Assembly: GCA_023448955.1 (NCBI GenBank)
Contig: JAEXJU010000330.1
Span: 1-16,477 of the forward strand
DNA length: 16,477 nt
Reading direction: 5' to 3'
Source of the DNA: Bacteroidota bacterium
GTDB lineage: Bacteria; Bacteroidota; Bacteroidia; Flavobacteriales; Weeksellaceae
In this document: piece after piece, positions 1-6,185 of the stretch
Numbering within the stretch: position 1 is the first letter of the stretch
Layout of the letters: every line of letters starts with the position of its first letter
Program-made: the position numbers and the translations under genes
The notes under the pieces: model-generated
The model's input: the letters and a program-made list of their open reading frames with translations, nothing else
Told to the model about the DNA's origin: nothing
Databases searched by the model: none

Positions 1-396
1 TACCAAATCCATCGCACCACCCATTCCTTTTACCATTTTCCCCGGGATTTTCCAGTTGGCAATATCGCCGTTTTCGGAAACTTCCATTGCACCTAAAATT
101 GTCAAATCCACTTTTTGACTTCTGATCATCCCGAAACTGAAGGCTGAATCAAAAAAAGAACCGCCGGGAAGAATCGTGATCGTCTGCTTTCCTGCGTTAA
201 TCAAGTCTGCATCTTCTTCACCTTCATAAGGAAATGGTCCCATCCCGAGAACGCCATTTTCACTCTGGAATTCTACCGAAATATCTTCCGGAACATAGTT
301 GGCCACCAAAGTCGGAATCCCGATTCCAAGGTTTACATACATCCCGTCTTTCACTTCTCTTGATATGCGCTGTGCGATTTGTTCTTTTGTTAGCAT
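1..396 (-). CDS. scoB: 3-oxoacid CoA-transferase subunit B (N-terminal part)
   Basis: This is the beta subunit of succinyl-CoA:3-ketoacid CoA-transferase, which moves CoA between succinyl-CoA and acetoacetate in the cytoplasm. The first 132 codons are visible and the gene runs off the left edge. It starts MLTKEQIAQRISREV at the ATG complementary to 394-396. The family hallmarks are present: NLGIGIPTLVANY (residues 22-34), then SENG at 45-48, whose Glu46 is the expected CoA-thioester-forming catalytic glutamate, and GMGGAMDLV at the visible end. Its partner subunit A is not adjacent but starts about 4.9 kb away on the same strand, with plus-strand genes and a terminator in between, so the two cannot form an ordinary operon here. 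No convincing promoter was found in the 118-bp divergent gap with the ABC transporter. The family assignment is very secure; substrate preference (acetoacetate versus another 3-oxoacid) is inferred. Confidence 0.95.
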   Translation of the reverse strand, partial: MLTKEQIAQRISREVKDGMYVNLGIGIPTLVANYVPEDISVEFQSENGVLGMGPFPYEGEEDADLINAGKQTITILPGGSFFDSAFSFGMIRSQKVDLTILGAMEVSENGDIANWKIPGKMVKGMGGAMDLV

Positions 397-514
397 CGTA
401 AAAAATTGTTCTTGCAATATATCATTATTTCATCTTATAGAAAAATGCTTTTTTACCGATACAAATTATTATTCAGACTATCGGATATATATCAGTATTT
501 TTGTACTCACAATT

Positions 515-2302
515 ATGAAAACACTATTAAATTATCTCAAGCCTCACAAATGGCTGATTATTACTTCGCTCATTTTAGCCGCTGTCAATCAGGTATTTTC
601 ACTTTTCGCGCCTGCAATCACCGGAAATATTCTGGATCAATTGGTAACGCATCCGCATTTTTTTGATAAAGAAAAAACGCTGCCAAGAGATTTGAATCAA
701 TTTCTGTATGGAACCGATATTTACCACGGTGCATTTTACTTTTTAGGCTTGCTGATTGGAACGGCAATGGTCAGCCGCATTGCGAAAGCGTTTCAGGATT
801 ACGCTGTGAATGTCATTACTCAAAAATTTGGCGCTAACATTTTCACGGATGGTTTGCAACATTCTATGGCGTTGCCTTATCAGGAATTCGAAGACCAAAG
901 AAGCGGTGAAACGTTGTCGATTCTGACCAAAGTAAGAGAAGATTCGGTGAAGTTTATTACCAATTTCATCAATGTCTTTTTTGGGATTTTGGTCAGCATT
1001 ATTTTCGTTTCGGTTTATGCGATAAGACTGCATTGGTCAATAATGCCGGTTTATATTGTGGGGATTTTCCTGATTGCATTTGTAACGAATTTATTAAGCA
1101 AGAAAATTAAAAACATTCAGAAAACGATTGTTAGAGAAACCACCAGTTTGGCCGGAAGCACTACCGAAAGTTTGAGAAACATCGAAATTGTAAAAAGTTT
1201 AGGTTTGACCAAACAGGAAATTAATCGTCTGAACAACAACACTTACAAAATTCTCGGACTGGAATTGAAGAAGGTAAAAAGCATCCGTTCTCTAAGTTTT
1301 ATTCAGGGGACGATGGTTAATTTTCTTCAGCAGTTGATTACATTGACTTTGTTGTTTTTAATTTTCAGAAATATCGTGACACCAGGACAATATTTGTCCT
1401 TGATGTTTTACGGATTCTTCATTTTCGGACCGATGCAGGAAATCGGGAATATCATTATTTCTTATCGTGAAGCCGAAGCATCGCTAAAGAACTTTGATAA
1501 CCTGATGAAAAAACCAGCCGAACAAAAACCTCTGACACCAAAACAAATCGGTTCAATCAATAAGTTGGAGTTCAGACACGTTTCTTTCAAACATCAGTCG
1601 GCGCAATATAAAGCACTGAATAACATTTCTTTTGATGTTAAAAACGGTGAAACGATTGCGTTTGTTGGTCCGAGTGGTTCCGGGAAAAGTACTTTGGTAA
1701 AATTACTCGTTGGATTGTACAGACCTCAGGAAGGGAATATTTTCTATAATCAAATCAACGGGAAAGAATTTGATTTTGATGAATTGAGAAACCAAATCGG
1801 ATTTGTGACTCAGGACACACAGCTTTTTGCTGGAACCATCAAAGAAAATCTCCTTTTCGTCAATCCAAACGCCAGCGAAGAAGATATCGAATTGGCATTA
1901 AGAAAATCAAGCACCAAAAATTTACTAGAACGTGCGGAAAAAGGCATCGAAACGGTTATCGGCGAAGGCGGACTGAAATTAAGTGGTGGCGAAAAGCAGA
2001 GAATTGCGATTGCAAGAGCTTTGCTCAGAAAACCACATCTTTTGATTTTTGACGAAGCCACTTCTGCTTTGGACAGTATTACCGAAGAAGAAATCACTTC
2101 AACCATCAAGGAAATTTCTCAGGAAAAAGAACAAATCACCGTTCTTATTGCCCACAGATTAAGCACCATTATGCACGCAGACAGAATTTATGTTTTGGAA
2201 CGTGGACAGGTTATAGAAACCGGCTCTCACGACAACCTGATTGCAGAAAAAGGTTTGTATTATGCGATGTGGAGACAGCAGATTGGGGAGAGGAAGCAGT
2301 AA
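515..2302 (+). CDS. ABC transporter, fused permease and ATP-binding protein (exporter type)
   Basis: A 595-residue half-transporter of the MsbA/multidrug exporter class, an inner-membrane homodimer or heterodimer that uses ATP to export a lipid, peptide or drug; the substrate cannot be read from the sequence. Residues 1 to about 320 form the six-helix transmembrane domain (hydrophobic runs near 12-35, 73-90, 155-170, 175-195 and 280-300). The rest is the nucleotide-binding domain: Walker A GPSGSGKST at 385-393, signature LSGGE at 489-493, Walker B LLIFDEA with Asp513 and Glu514, and switch His547. All catalytic residues are present. An in-frame extension upstream to 299 exists, but it overlaps scoB and reads as nonsense protein, so MKTLLNYLKPHKW at 515 is chosen as the start. 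A -7-like TATTTTTG lies at 496-503 without a good -33 element. The gene sits between the two CoA-transferase subunit genes, on the opposite strand. Confidence 0.93.
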   Translation: MKTLLNYLKPHKWLIITSLILAAVNQVFSLFAPAITGNILDQLVTHPHFFDKEKTLPRDLNQFLYGTDIYHGAFYFLGLLIGTAMVSRIAKAFQDYAVNVITQKFGANIFTDGLQHSMALPYQEFEDQRSGETLSILTKVREDSVKFITNFINVFFGILVSIIFVSVYAIRLHWSIMPVYIVGIFLIAFVTNLLSKKIKNIQKTIVRETTSLAGSTTESLRNIEIVKSLGLTKQEINRLNNNTYKILGLELKKVKSIRSLSFIQGTMVNFLQQLITLTLLFLIFRNIVTPGQYLSLMFYGFFIFGPMQEIGNIIISYREAEASLKNFDNLMKKPAEQKPLTPKQIGSINKLEFRHVSFKHQSAQYKALNNISFDVKNGETIAFVGPSGSGKSTLVKLLVGLYRPQEGNIFYNQINGKEFDFDELRNQIGFVTQDTQLFAGTIKENLLFVNPNASEEDIELALRKSSTKNLLERAEKGIETVIGEGGLKLSGGEKQRIAIARALLRKPHLLIFDEATSALDSITEEEITSTIKEISQEKEQITVLIAHRLSTIMHADRIYVLERGQVIETGSHDNLIAEKGLYYAMWRQQIGERKQ

Positions 2303-2305
2303 ATA

Positions 2306-2339
2306 TTGTGGTTTAATTAACTGTATTTATGTATATTTG
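2306..2339 (+). promoter_or_regulatory. Bacteroidota-type promoter for the trypsin-like protease gene
   Basis: TTG at 2306-2308, a 23-nt spacer, then TATATTTG at 2332-2339, a full match to the TAnnTTTG -7 consensus. It begins 4 bp after the ABC transporter stop codon and lies about 43 nt before the chosen protease start. This supports independent transcription of the protease gene. Confidence 0.6.
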
Positions 2340-2381
2340 GGTCTCAGCATAAATTTTAGAGAACTAACTTACCAAATAAAT

Positions 2382-3236
2382 ATGGAACTTGACAACAAAA
2401 TTCATTATATATCCACAATTCTTTACGTAAAATCAAAAAACGGACTAAGTCAGGGAACAGGTTTTTTTTATAGTGTAATTGATCAAACCACAAGAATAAA
2501 TGAAACCTTGGTGGAACATCGTATTGTTAGTTTACATTTAATAACAAATAAACATGTATTACTAGGGAAATATAACTCTCAAGAAATTCCCGATACTTTA
2601 ATATTTCGTATTAAATTTTTTAACCAAAATTCTGGAAAGATTACAGTTGAAAATGTTGAGATAGATAGAAACACTATAATAGATTCGACAAAATTACATA
2701 AAAAAAATGAAGTTGATATAGTTTCAATTGATATCACTAATATAATGTCTAATCACTTAGATAAAAATCCTGATCTAATGTGGTCAGCAATTTCAAAAGA
2801 TGATTTTCCTACTAAAGATTCAAATATCGAAATTACTGACTCAATTATAACAATAGGATATCCAAAAGGATTCTATGATGAATTCAATCAATTTCCTATT
2901 GTAAAATCTGGAATAATATCTTCAAAATGGAATGCAAATTTTAATGATAATAATTTTTTCTTAATAGATTCTAAACTATTTCCAGGGTCATCTGGAAGCC
3001 TAGTAATAACTAAACCTTCACATTTGTATAATAAAGGAGGAAAATTGGTTCATTCTACAATTAAAAAATTTGAATTTATTGGTGTTTATTCTGGTCAATA
3101 TGAATTTTCTAATCCAATAAACTTTGATGGCAAACTAATACCTATGAGTGAAAGCTACAATTTAGGGATTGTTTGGTATTATTATCTTGTTGATGAAATA
3201 ATTGAGAAAGGTATATTACTAAAAAAAATCTGTTAA
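2382..3236 (+). CDS. trypsin-like (S1/HtrA-fold) serine peptidase, stand-alone
   Basis: A 284-residue protein with the chymotrypsin-fold catalytic triad in the expected order and context: His58 in LITNKHVL, Asp112 in NEVDIVSID and Ser204 in FPGSSGSLV. It has no signal peptide, PDZ domain or membrane segment, so it is probably cytoplasmic, either as a peptidase or as a trypsin-fold regulator. The frame is open back to 2241, but that part overlaps the ABC gene and precedes the promoter at 2306-2339; the start MELDNKIHYIS at 2382 is therefore preferred. The gene is strikingly AT-rich (2701-2760 has 13 G+C of 60, against 25 of 60 for 1681-1740 in the ABC gene), with many ATA and AAT codons. This suggests horizontal acquisition. 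Stand-alone trypsin-fold proteins of this kind are common in accessory and defence loci, but no partner gene is seen here. The biological role is unknown. Confidence 0.8.
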   Translation: MELDNKIHYISTILYVKSKNGLSQGTGFFYSVIDQTTRINETLVEHRIVSLHLITNKHVLLGKYNSQEIPDTLIFRIKFFNQNSGKITVENVEIDRNTIIDSTKLHKKNEVDIVSIDITNIMSNHLDKNPDLMWSAISKDDFPTKDSNIEITDSIITIGYPKGFYDEFNQFPIVKSGIISSKWNANFNDNNFFLIDSKLFPGSSGSLVITKPSHLYNKGGKLVHSTIKKFEFIGVYSGQYEFSNPINFDGKLIPMSESYNLGIVWYYYLVDEIIEKGILLKKIC

Positions 3237-3403
3237 GAATGCTGCAAACAAAAGGATTGAAGTAATTTTTTACAAGTTTTGAAATTGTCTTAAAAAAATC
3301 CCTAATATTTTTCTATTTATTATCAAAGGAAAATAAAAATTTTATTAGTCATAACAACGATAATAAGACTGTTTTTTATTTTAATCCTGCTTACTGCACA
3401 ATA

Positions 3404-3439
3404 CTCAATCCTTTTCTCATAATTCTTGCCTTGAAAAAT
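3404..3439 (-). pseudogene. scoA: Remnant of a second scoA 3' end
   Basis: Read on the minus strand, 12 codons give IFQGKNYEKRIE, against IFQGENYEKRIE near the end of the intact scoA (4634-4669). DNA identity is 31 of 36. Four of the five differences are synonymous third-position changes and one gives Glu to Lys. The weaker resemblance continues a few codons on either side and then fades; no rest of the gene is present. It lies in the same orientation as scoA, 1230 bp away, with the toxin-antitoxin genes between the two copies. It is best read as a recombination scar. The synonymous pattern suggests that the piece came from a diverged but functional scoA of a relative, not from a local duplicate decaying freely. 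Confidence 0.8.
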
Positions 3440-3458
3440 TTGTAAAAAATTTGTAAAA
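3437..3458. repeat. 11-bp tandem duplication upstream of the parD promoter
   Basis: AATTTGTAAAA occurs twice with no gap (3437-3447 and 3448-3458). The period is about one helical turn. The second unit supplies the TTG of the predicted -33 element (3451-3453). It may be a binding site that stacks with the adjacent palindrome, or just a slippage product. Confidence 0.7.
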
Positions 3459-3481
3459 CATACCAAAACTTGGTATATTTG
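3451..3481 (+). promoter_or_regulatory. parD promoter with a 17-bp palindromic operator
   Basis: TTG at 3451-3453, a 20-nt spacer and TATATTTG at 3474-3481 match the Bacteroidota promoter pattern. A perfect inverted repeat, ATACCAA-aac-TTGGTAT (3460-3476), fills the spacer and covers the first bases of the -7 element. Type II antitoxins of the ribbon-helix-helix class normally repress their own operon by binding such a palindrome over the promoter, so this is the expected ParD operator. The start codon follows at 3506. Confidence 0.75.
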
Positions 3482-3505
3482 ATTTGATGTTAAAATCAAA
3501 ATATA

Positions 3506-3754
3506 ATGGCTAAAAATACTTCAATTTTATTAGGCGATTATTTCGACAAATTTATTAGTTCGCAAATCAAGAGTGGAAAATATTCTTCTGCAAGTGAAGT
3601 TGTTCGAGCTGCTTTACGATTATTCGAACACGAAGAAACTAAAAAAACCGAATTGATAAAACAACTTAAAAAAGTTGAAAAATCAGGCCTTTCAAAAGAC
3701 TTTGACCGTGAAACTTTCAAACAAAATTTACATCAAAAATATTCAGCCGAATAA
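3506..3754 (+). CDS. parD: ParD-family ribbon-helix-helix antitoxin
   Basis: An 82-residue antitoxin of a type II toxin-antitoxin pair. The N-terminal part forms a ribbon-helix-helix DNA-binding dimer (SILLGDYFDKFISSQIKSG), with the ParD hallmark GKYSSASEVVRAALRLFE at residues 24-41. The charged C-terminal part (45-82) is the region that wraps the toxin in this family. It binds and neutralises ParE and represses its own promoter; a perfect 17-bp palindrome lies over the predicted promoter upstream. The stop codon overlaps the original toxin start by one base (TAATG), the usual coupling for these pairs. The antitoxin is intact while its toxin carries a nonsense codon, so it may persist as a solitary antitoxin able to neutralise related toxins; that last point is inference. 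Confidence 0.92.
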   Translation: MAKNTSILLGDYFDKFISSQIKSGKYSSASEVVRAALRLFEHEETKKTELIKQLKKVEKSGLSKDFDRETFKQNLHQKYSAE

Positions 3755-4047
3755 TGAATTGCAAACTTAGTAAACTTGATGAAAGTGATTTAGAAAAAAT
3801 CTAGTTGTACACTTTTGAAGAATGGTCTCTGGAACAAGCAGACTATTATTTTGATTTAATATTAGATGAAATCGAATATATTTCTAACAAACCTAAATCC
3901 GGAAAAGATTATAAAGATATTATAAAAGGCTATTTCCGCTCACGGGTTAAATCTCATTTTATTTTTTATAAAATCAATTGGAAAGAGGAAACTGTAGAAA
4001 TCATAAGAATTCTACATCAACAAATGGATATTGATTTGCATATTTGA
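3754..4047 (+). pseudogene. parE: ParE-family toxin interrupted by an amber codon
   Basis: From the ATG that overlaps the parD stop, the frame reads MNCKLSKLDESDLEKI, then TAG (3802-3804), then LYTFEEWSLEQADYYFDL and on to RILHQQMDIDLHI at the end. Without the stop this is a full-length 97-residue ParE/RelE-fold toxin. ParE proteins usually have Trp in this place (IW.YT..NWS), so a TGG to TAG change is the simplest explanation. The rest of the frame is undamaged, including the family's closing (R)ILHQ.MD motif, so the lesion looks recent. A TTG immediately after the stop (3805) could start an 80-residue product lacking the first strand and part of the first helix, which would probably be inactive. 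Amber readthrough is a less likely alternative. ParE toxins normally poison DNA gyrase. Confidence 0.85.
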
Positions 4048-4080
4048 TTAGTAAATAACAAATTTATAACTTTGTATAAA
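4044..4080 (+). promoter_or_regulatory. Promoter of the second toxin-antitoxin pair
   Basis: TTG at 4044-4046, a 20-nt spacer and TAACTTTG at 4067-4074 fit the TTG-N17-23-TAnnTTTG pattern. The -33 element overlaps the end of the parE frame. An AT-only inverted repeat, TTTATA-N6-TATAAA (4063-4080), brackets the -7 box and is a possible autoregulatory site. The antitoxin start follows at 4089. Confidence 0.6.
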
Positions 4081-4088
4081 ATAGGATT

Positions 4089-4301
4089 ATGGAAAACATT
4101 TTAATTACGCCTAAAAATGAAAAGCAATTGCGTTTACTCAAATTATTGTTGGAAGAAATGAAAATCCAGTTCACCTTTGAAAAAAATGAAACTGAATCTG
4201 TAAATCCTGAACTCGATAAAAAAATCAACGAAGCTAGAAAGGAAAAAAAAGAAGGAAAACTTTTGACCATTGACCCAAAAAAAATATGGGAAAGTATATA
4301 G
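4089..4301 (+). CDS. DUF2683-like antitoxin of the YoeB-type toxin
   Basis: A 70-residue, highly charged protein directly before a YoeB-family toxin and overlapping it by 16 nt, the standard arrangement of a type II pair. It resembles the small Bacteroidota DUF2683 proteins: an N-terminal strand-helix stretch (ILITPKNEKQLRLLKLLLEE), then a flexible Lys/Glu-rich part, and the closing segment KLLTIDPKKIWESI, which probably folds onto the toxin. No classical DNA-binding motif is obvious, so autoregulation, if present, may need the complex. It has its own promoter in the gap after parE. The name DUF2683 is from memory of the family pattern and is less certain than the antitoxin role, which rests on context and length. 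Confidence 0.82.
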   Translation: MENILITPKNEKQLRLLKLLLEEMKIQFTFEKNETESVNPELDKKINEARKEKKEGKLLTIDPKKIWESI

Positions 4302-4567
4302 TTCAACTTTCAAAACGAGCGTTGAAGGATTTGAAAGCCATCAAAAAATCGGGTAGAAAATTGGATATGGAAAAAGTACAAACTTTTCTTATCGAACTTG
4401 AAGACCATCCTAGAACTGGAGCTGGTAAACCGGAACAATTAAAATATCACGACGGAGAAGTTTGGAGCAGAGAGCTCAATAAAAAAGACCGATTTGTTTA
4501 CGAAATTTTTGAAGAAGAGGTTTCTGTAACGCTCATCCAATCTTTAGGTCATTACAACGATAAATAG
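4286..4567 (+). CDS. Txe/YoeB-family mRNA interferase toxin
   Basis: A 93-residue RelE-superfamily toxin that, in characterised relatives, cuts mRNA at the ribosomal A site. The family pattern is complete: GAGKPEQLKY at 45-54 with Glu50, EVWSREL with Arg62, the KKDRFVYEI strand with Arg69, and the C-terminal SLGHY with His89 and Tyr90. These correspond by position to the catalytic Glu, Arg, His and Tyr of YoeB. It is translationally coupled to the antitoxin upstream and followed within a few bases by a strong terminator hairpin. The pair appears intact, unlike the neighbouring parE. It converges on the scoA 3' end. Confidence 0.93.
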   Translation: MGKYIVQLSKRALKDLKAIKKSGRKLDMEKVQTFLIELEDHPRTGAGKPEQLKYHDGEVWSRELNKKDRFVYEIFEEEVSVTLIQSLGHYNDK

Positions 4568-4608
4568 AAAACCGTTTCATTTTAAAAGAAACGGTTTTGT
4601 TTTTTTTT
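4568..4608 (+). terminator. Intrinsic terminator after the YoeB toxin, overlapping the scoA stop
   Basis: An 11-bp perfect stem (AAAACCGTTTC / GAAACGGTTTT, 4568-4578 and 4588-4598) with a 9-nt loop, followed by GT and a run of eight T. The last two T belong to the scoA stop codon (complement of 4607-4609). On the minus strand the hairpin stands immediately behind scoA and has only a weak U tract, so it may partly stop scoA transcripts as well. Confidence 0.88.
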
Positions 4609-5308
4609 AAGCTTTCTTTCTCACCGTCCTCTGCTCTATCCTCTTCTCATAATTCTCGCCCTGGAAAATCCGTTGAACCATAATTCCCGGAATATGGATT
4701 TCATTGGGGTCTAGTTGTCCCGGTTCTACCAATTCTTCCACTTCTGCAATCGTGATTTTTCCGGCTCCGGCCATTGGAAAATTAAAATTACGAGCGGAAC
4801 CTTTGAAAATCAAATTTCCGGCGTGGTCGCCTTTCCAGGCTTTTACGATGGAAAATTCTGCGTTGTAAGCGTGTTCTAAGATATGAGGTTTTCCGTTGAA
4901 ATCTTTCACTTCTTTACCTTCCGCAACTTCTGTTCCGTAGCCAGCTGGCGTGTAAAATGCCGGAATCCCTGCTTGTGCAGCTCTGCATTTTTCAGCTAAA
5001 GTTCCTTGGGGCGTGAGTTCTACTTCCAATTCTCCGGATAACATTTGTCTCTCGAATTCTGCGTTTTCTCCAACATAGGAAGAAACCATTTTCTTGATTT
5101 GTTTTTTCTGGAGCAATAATCCCAAACCAAAATCGTCAACGCCGGCATTATTGGAAATGCAGGTCAGATTGTTGACATTTTTCTTTACCAATTCTGAAAT
5201 ACAATTCTCCGGAATCCCACAAAGCCCGAATCCGCCAAGCATTATTGTCATTCCGTTTTCTATATCTTTTACCGCTTCTTCAGCATTTTTGACTCTTTTA
5301 TCGATCAT
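4607..5308 (-). CDS. scoA: 3-oxoacid CoA-transferase subunit A
   Basis: The alpha subunit of succinyl-CoA:3-ketoacid CoA-transferase, partner of the beta subunit at the left edge. Starting at MIDKRVKNAEEAVKDIENG it is 233 residues, the usual length. The frame is open 22 codons further upstream, but that part does not look like the family and overlaps the predicted promoter. Family motifs are IMLGGFGLCGIPENCI near the N-terminus, SNNAGVDDFGLGLLL, LTPQGTLAEKCRAAQAGIPA, and FYTPAGYGTEVAEGKE. The C-terminus is PGIMVQRIFQGENYEKRIEQ. The catalytic glutamate belongs to the other subunit, so this one is useless without scoB. In most genomes the two genes are adjacent; here a hairpin terminator and four or more opposing genes separate them. 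A diverged copy of its last codons is present at 3404-3439. Confidence 0.95.
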   Translation of the reverse strand: MIDKRVKNAEEAVKDIENGMTIMLGGFGLCGIPENCISELVKKNVNNLTCISNNAGVDDFGLGLLLQKKQIKKMVSSYVGENAEFERQMLSGELEVELTPQGTLAEKCRAAQAGIPAFYTPAGYGTEVAEGKEVKDFNGKPHILEHAYNAEFSIVKAWKGDHAGNLIFKGSARNFNFPMAGAGKITIAEVEELVEPGQLDPNEIHIPGIMVQRIFQGENYEKRIEQRTVRKKA

Positions 5309-5343
5309 AAATTCAGTTTTAAACCGTTCAGTTTGTTCGCTGA

Positions 5344-5375
5344 TAAATATATAAAAACCCGCCGAACCGCTCAAA
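5344..5375 (-). promoter_or_regulatory. Predicted scoA promoter
   Basis: On the minus strand TTTG (5372-5375), a 20-nt spacer, then TATATTTA (5344-5351), one mismatch to TAnnTTTG. This would give a leader of roughly 30 nt before the chosen scoA start at 5308. It supports the shorter start. Confidence 0.45.
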
Positions 5376-5402
5376 TAAATCTGAAACAGTTTGGGGATTT
5401 TA

Positions 5403-5453
5403 CAAAAAACCTTTCATAACTTGAGATCAGAAAAATCCCAGGTTTTGAAAGGT
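5403..5453 (-). terminator. Intrinsic terminator of the NAD(P)-binding protein gene
   Basis: On the minus strand an outer 8-bp stem ACCTTTCA / TGAAAGGT (5446-5453 and 5409-5416) encloses a second, imperfect stem (AACCTGGGAT with ATCTCAAGTT, one mismatch and one G-U pair) and is followed by six T (complement of 5403-5408). It stands about 24 bp after the stop codon at 5477. Confidence 0.75.
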
Positions 5454-5476
5454 AACAAACTTAAAAATTAAAAAAA

Positions 5477-6127
5477 TTAGTAAGCAGCTGTAAATCGCTG
5501 CTTTACGAAATGATTTTGCTCCAGCTCATCTACCAAAGCTACAGCAACATCTTCTACAGAAAGAATACTTCTTCCGTTTTCATCAAATACAGGATTGTCC
5601 AGCGCAGTTCTGTAGCTCCCTTTTCTCACGCCTGCCGTTCCCGGATGCATTTCGATTGCAGGAGAAAAAAACGTCCAATCCAGTGTATCGTTCTTTTTGA
5701 TCTCATTCAGATAATCTCTCGCAGCCAAAGCGCCCGGTTTTATATCTGCGGGAAAATCGGGACTGTCTACCAACTGTTTTCCATTTATGAAAAGGCTTCC
5801 GGCTCCTCCAACAGTAATAAATCTTTTCACACCCGCTTTTTCCACTGCTTTTTCTATATTTCGTGAACCATTCAGAAAGTCGTCATACAGATTGGGATTG
5901 GTCCAGCCTGCATTGAATGTATTGATTACAGCATCACTGCCTTCCAGAATTTTTGATAATTCTTCCACATTATTCACATCGCCGCTTAGAGCTGTCACAT
6001 TCTTAGCCTGCTCTACTTTTGAAGCGTCTCTTGCAATGGCATTCACAGCATAACCTCTGTCTGATAATTCCTTTACCACTTGTTTTCCAACGAAGCCTGT
6101 GGCTCCGATCACTGATACTTTTTTCAT
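5477..6127 (-). CDS. NAD(P)-binding Rossmann protein, atypical SDR (YwnB/NmrA-like)
   Basis: A 216-residue cytoplasmic protein of the atypical short-chain dehydrogenase class. The dinucleotide-binding motif is at the N-terminus (VIGATGFVG, with the glycines at 8, 11 and 14). The later segments are also typical: SGDVNNVEELSKILEGSDAVI, then KRFITVGGAGSLFI, and the C-terminal LSVEDVAVALVDELEQ. No SDR YxxxK pair is clear; the region GALAARDYLNEIKK keeps a Tyr and Lys but in a different spacing, so it may act as a sensor or isomerase rather than a dehydrogenase. It is the second gene after an Rrf2 regulator, 58 bp apart. The gap holds a TGTAA-N9-TTACA site identical in layout to the one before the regulator. 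Such regulator/YwnB-like pairs often respond to oxidative or electrophile stress; that link is inference. Confidence 0.88.
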   Translation of the reverse strand: MKKVSVIGATGFVGKQVVKELSDRGYAVNAIARDASKVEQAKNVTALSGDVNNVEELSKILEGSDAVINTFNAGWTNPNLYDDFLNGSRNIEKAVEKAGVKRFITVGGAGSLFINGKQLVDSPDFPADIKPGALAARDYLNEIKKNDTLDWTFFSPAIEMHPGTAGVRKGSYRTALDNPVFDENGRSILSVEDVAVALVDELEQNHFVKQRFTAAY

Positions 6128-6149
6128 TTTAGTTTAATTTAATATTAAT

Positions 6150-6168
6150 TGTAATACATTTTGTTACA
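6150..6168. promoter_or_regulatory. Putative Rrf2 operator, copy 1 (before the NAD(P)-binding gene)
   Basis: TGTAA-N9-TTACA, an inverted repeat with 5-bp arms, preceded by AAT. The same arms, spacing and AAT flank recur at 6624-6642 before the regulator's own gene. Dyads of roughly this size suit dimeric winged-helix regulators of the Rrf2 family. Confidence 0.6.
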
Positions 6169-6185
6169 TTTTAGTTCAAAAAAAT

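Noticed and set aside
299..514. N-terminal extension of the ABC transporter
   Set aside because: It overlaps scoB on the other strand, has no family similarity, and contains the likely promoter of the ABC gene.
2241..2381. Upstream extension of the protease frame
   Set aside because: It overlaps the ABC transporter end in another frame, and the consensus promoter at 2306-2339 lies inside it.
3341..3378. Weak hairpin with T-rich tail after the protease gene
   Set aside because: Only a 4-bp stem (AGTC/GACT) with a long loop; too weak to call a terminator.
3805..4047. 80-residue gene starting at TTG as an intact toxin
   Set aside because: The frame continues upstream to a ParE-like start overlapping parD; the stop replaces a conserved Trp, so this is a broken gene and not a short one.
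4064..4306. Minus-strand open frame opposite the second antitoxin
   Set aside because: Hydrophobic, Phe/Ser-rich shadow of a Lys/Glu-rich coding strand; the sense strand has promoter, coupling and family match.
5309..5374. 22-codon extension of scoA
   Set aside because: It is not family-like and covers the predicted promoter; the 233-residue form has the normal length.
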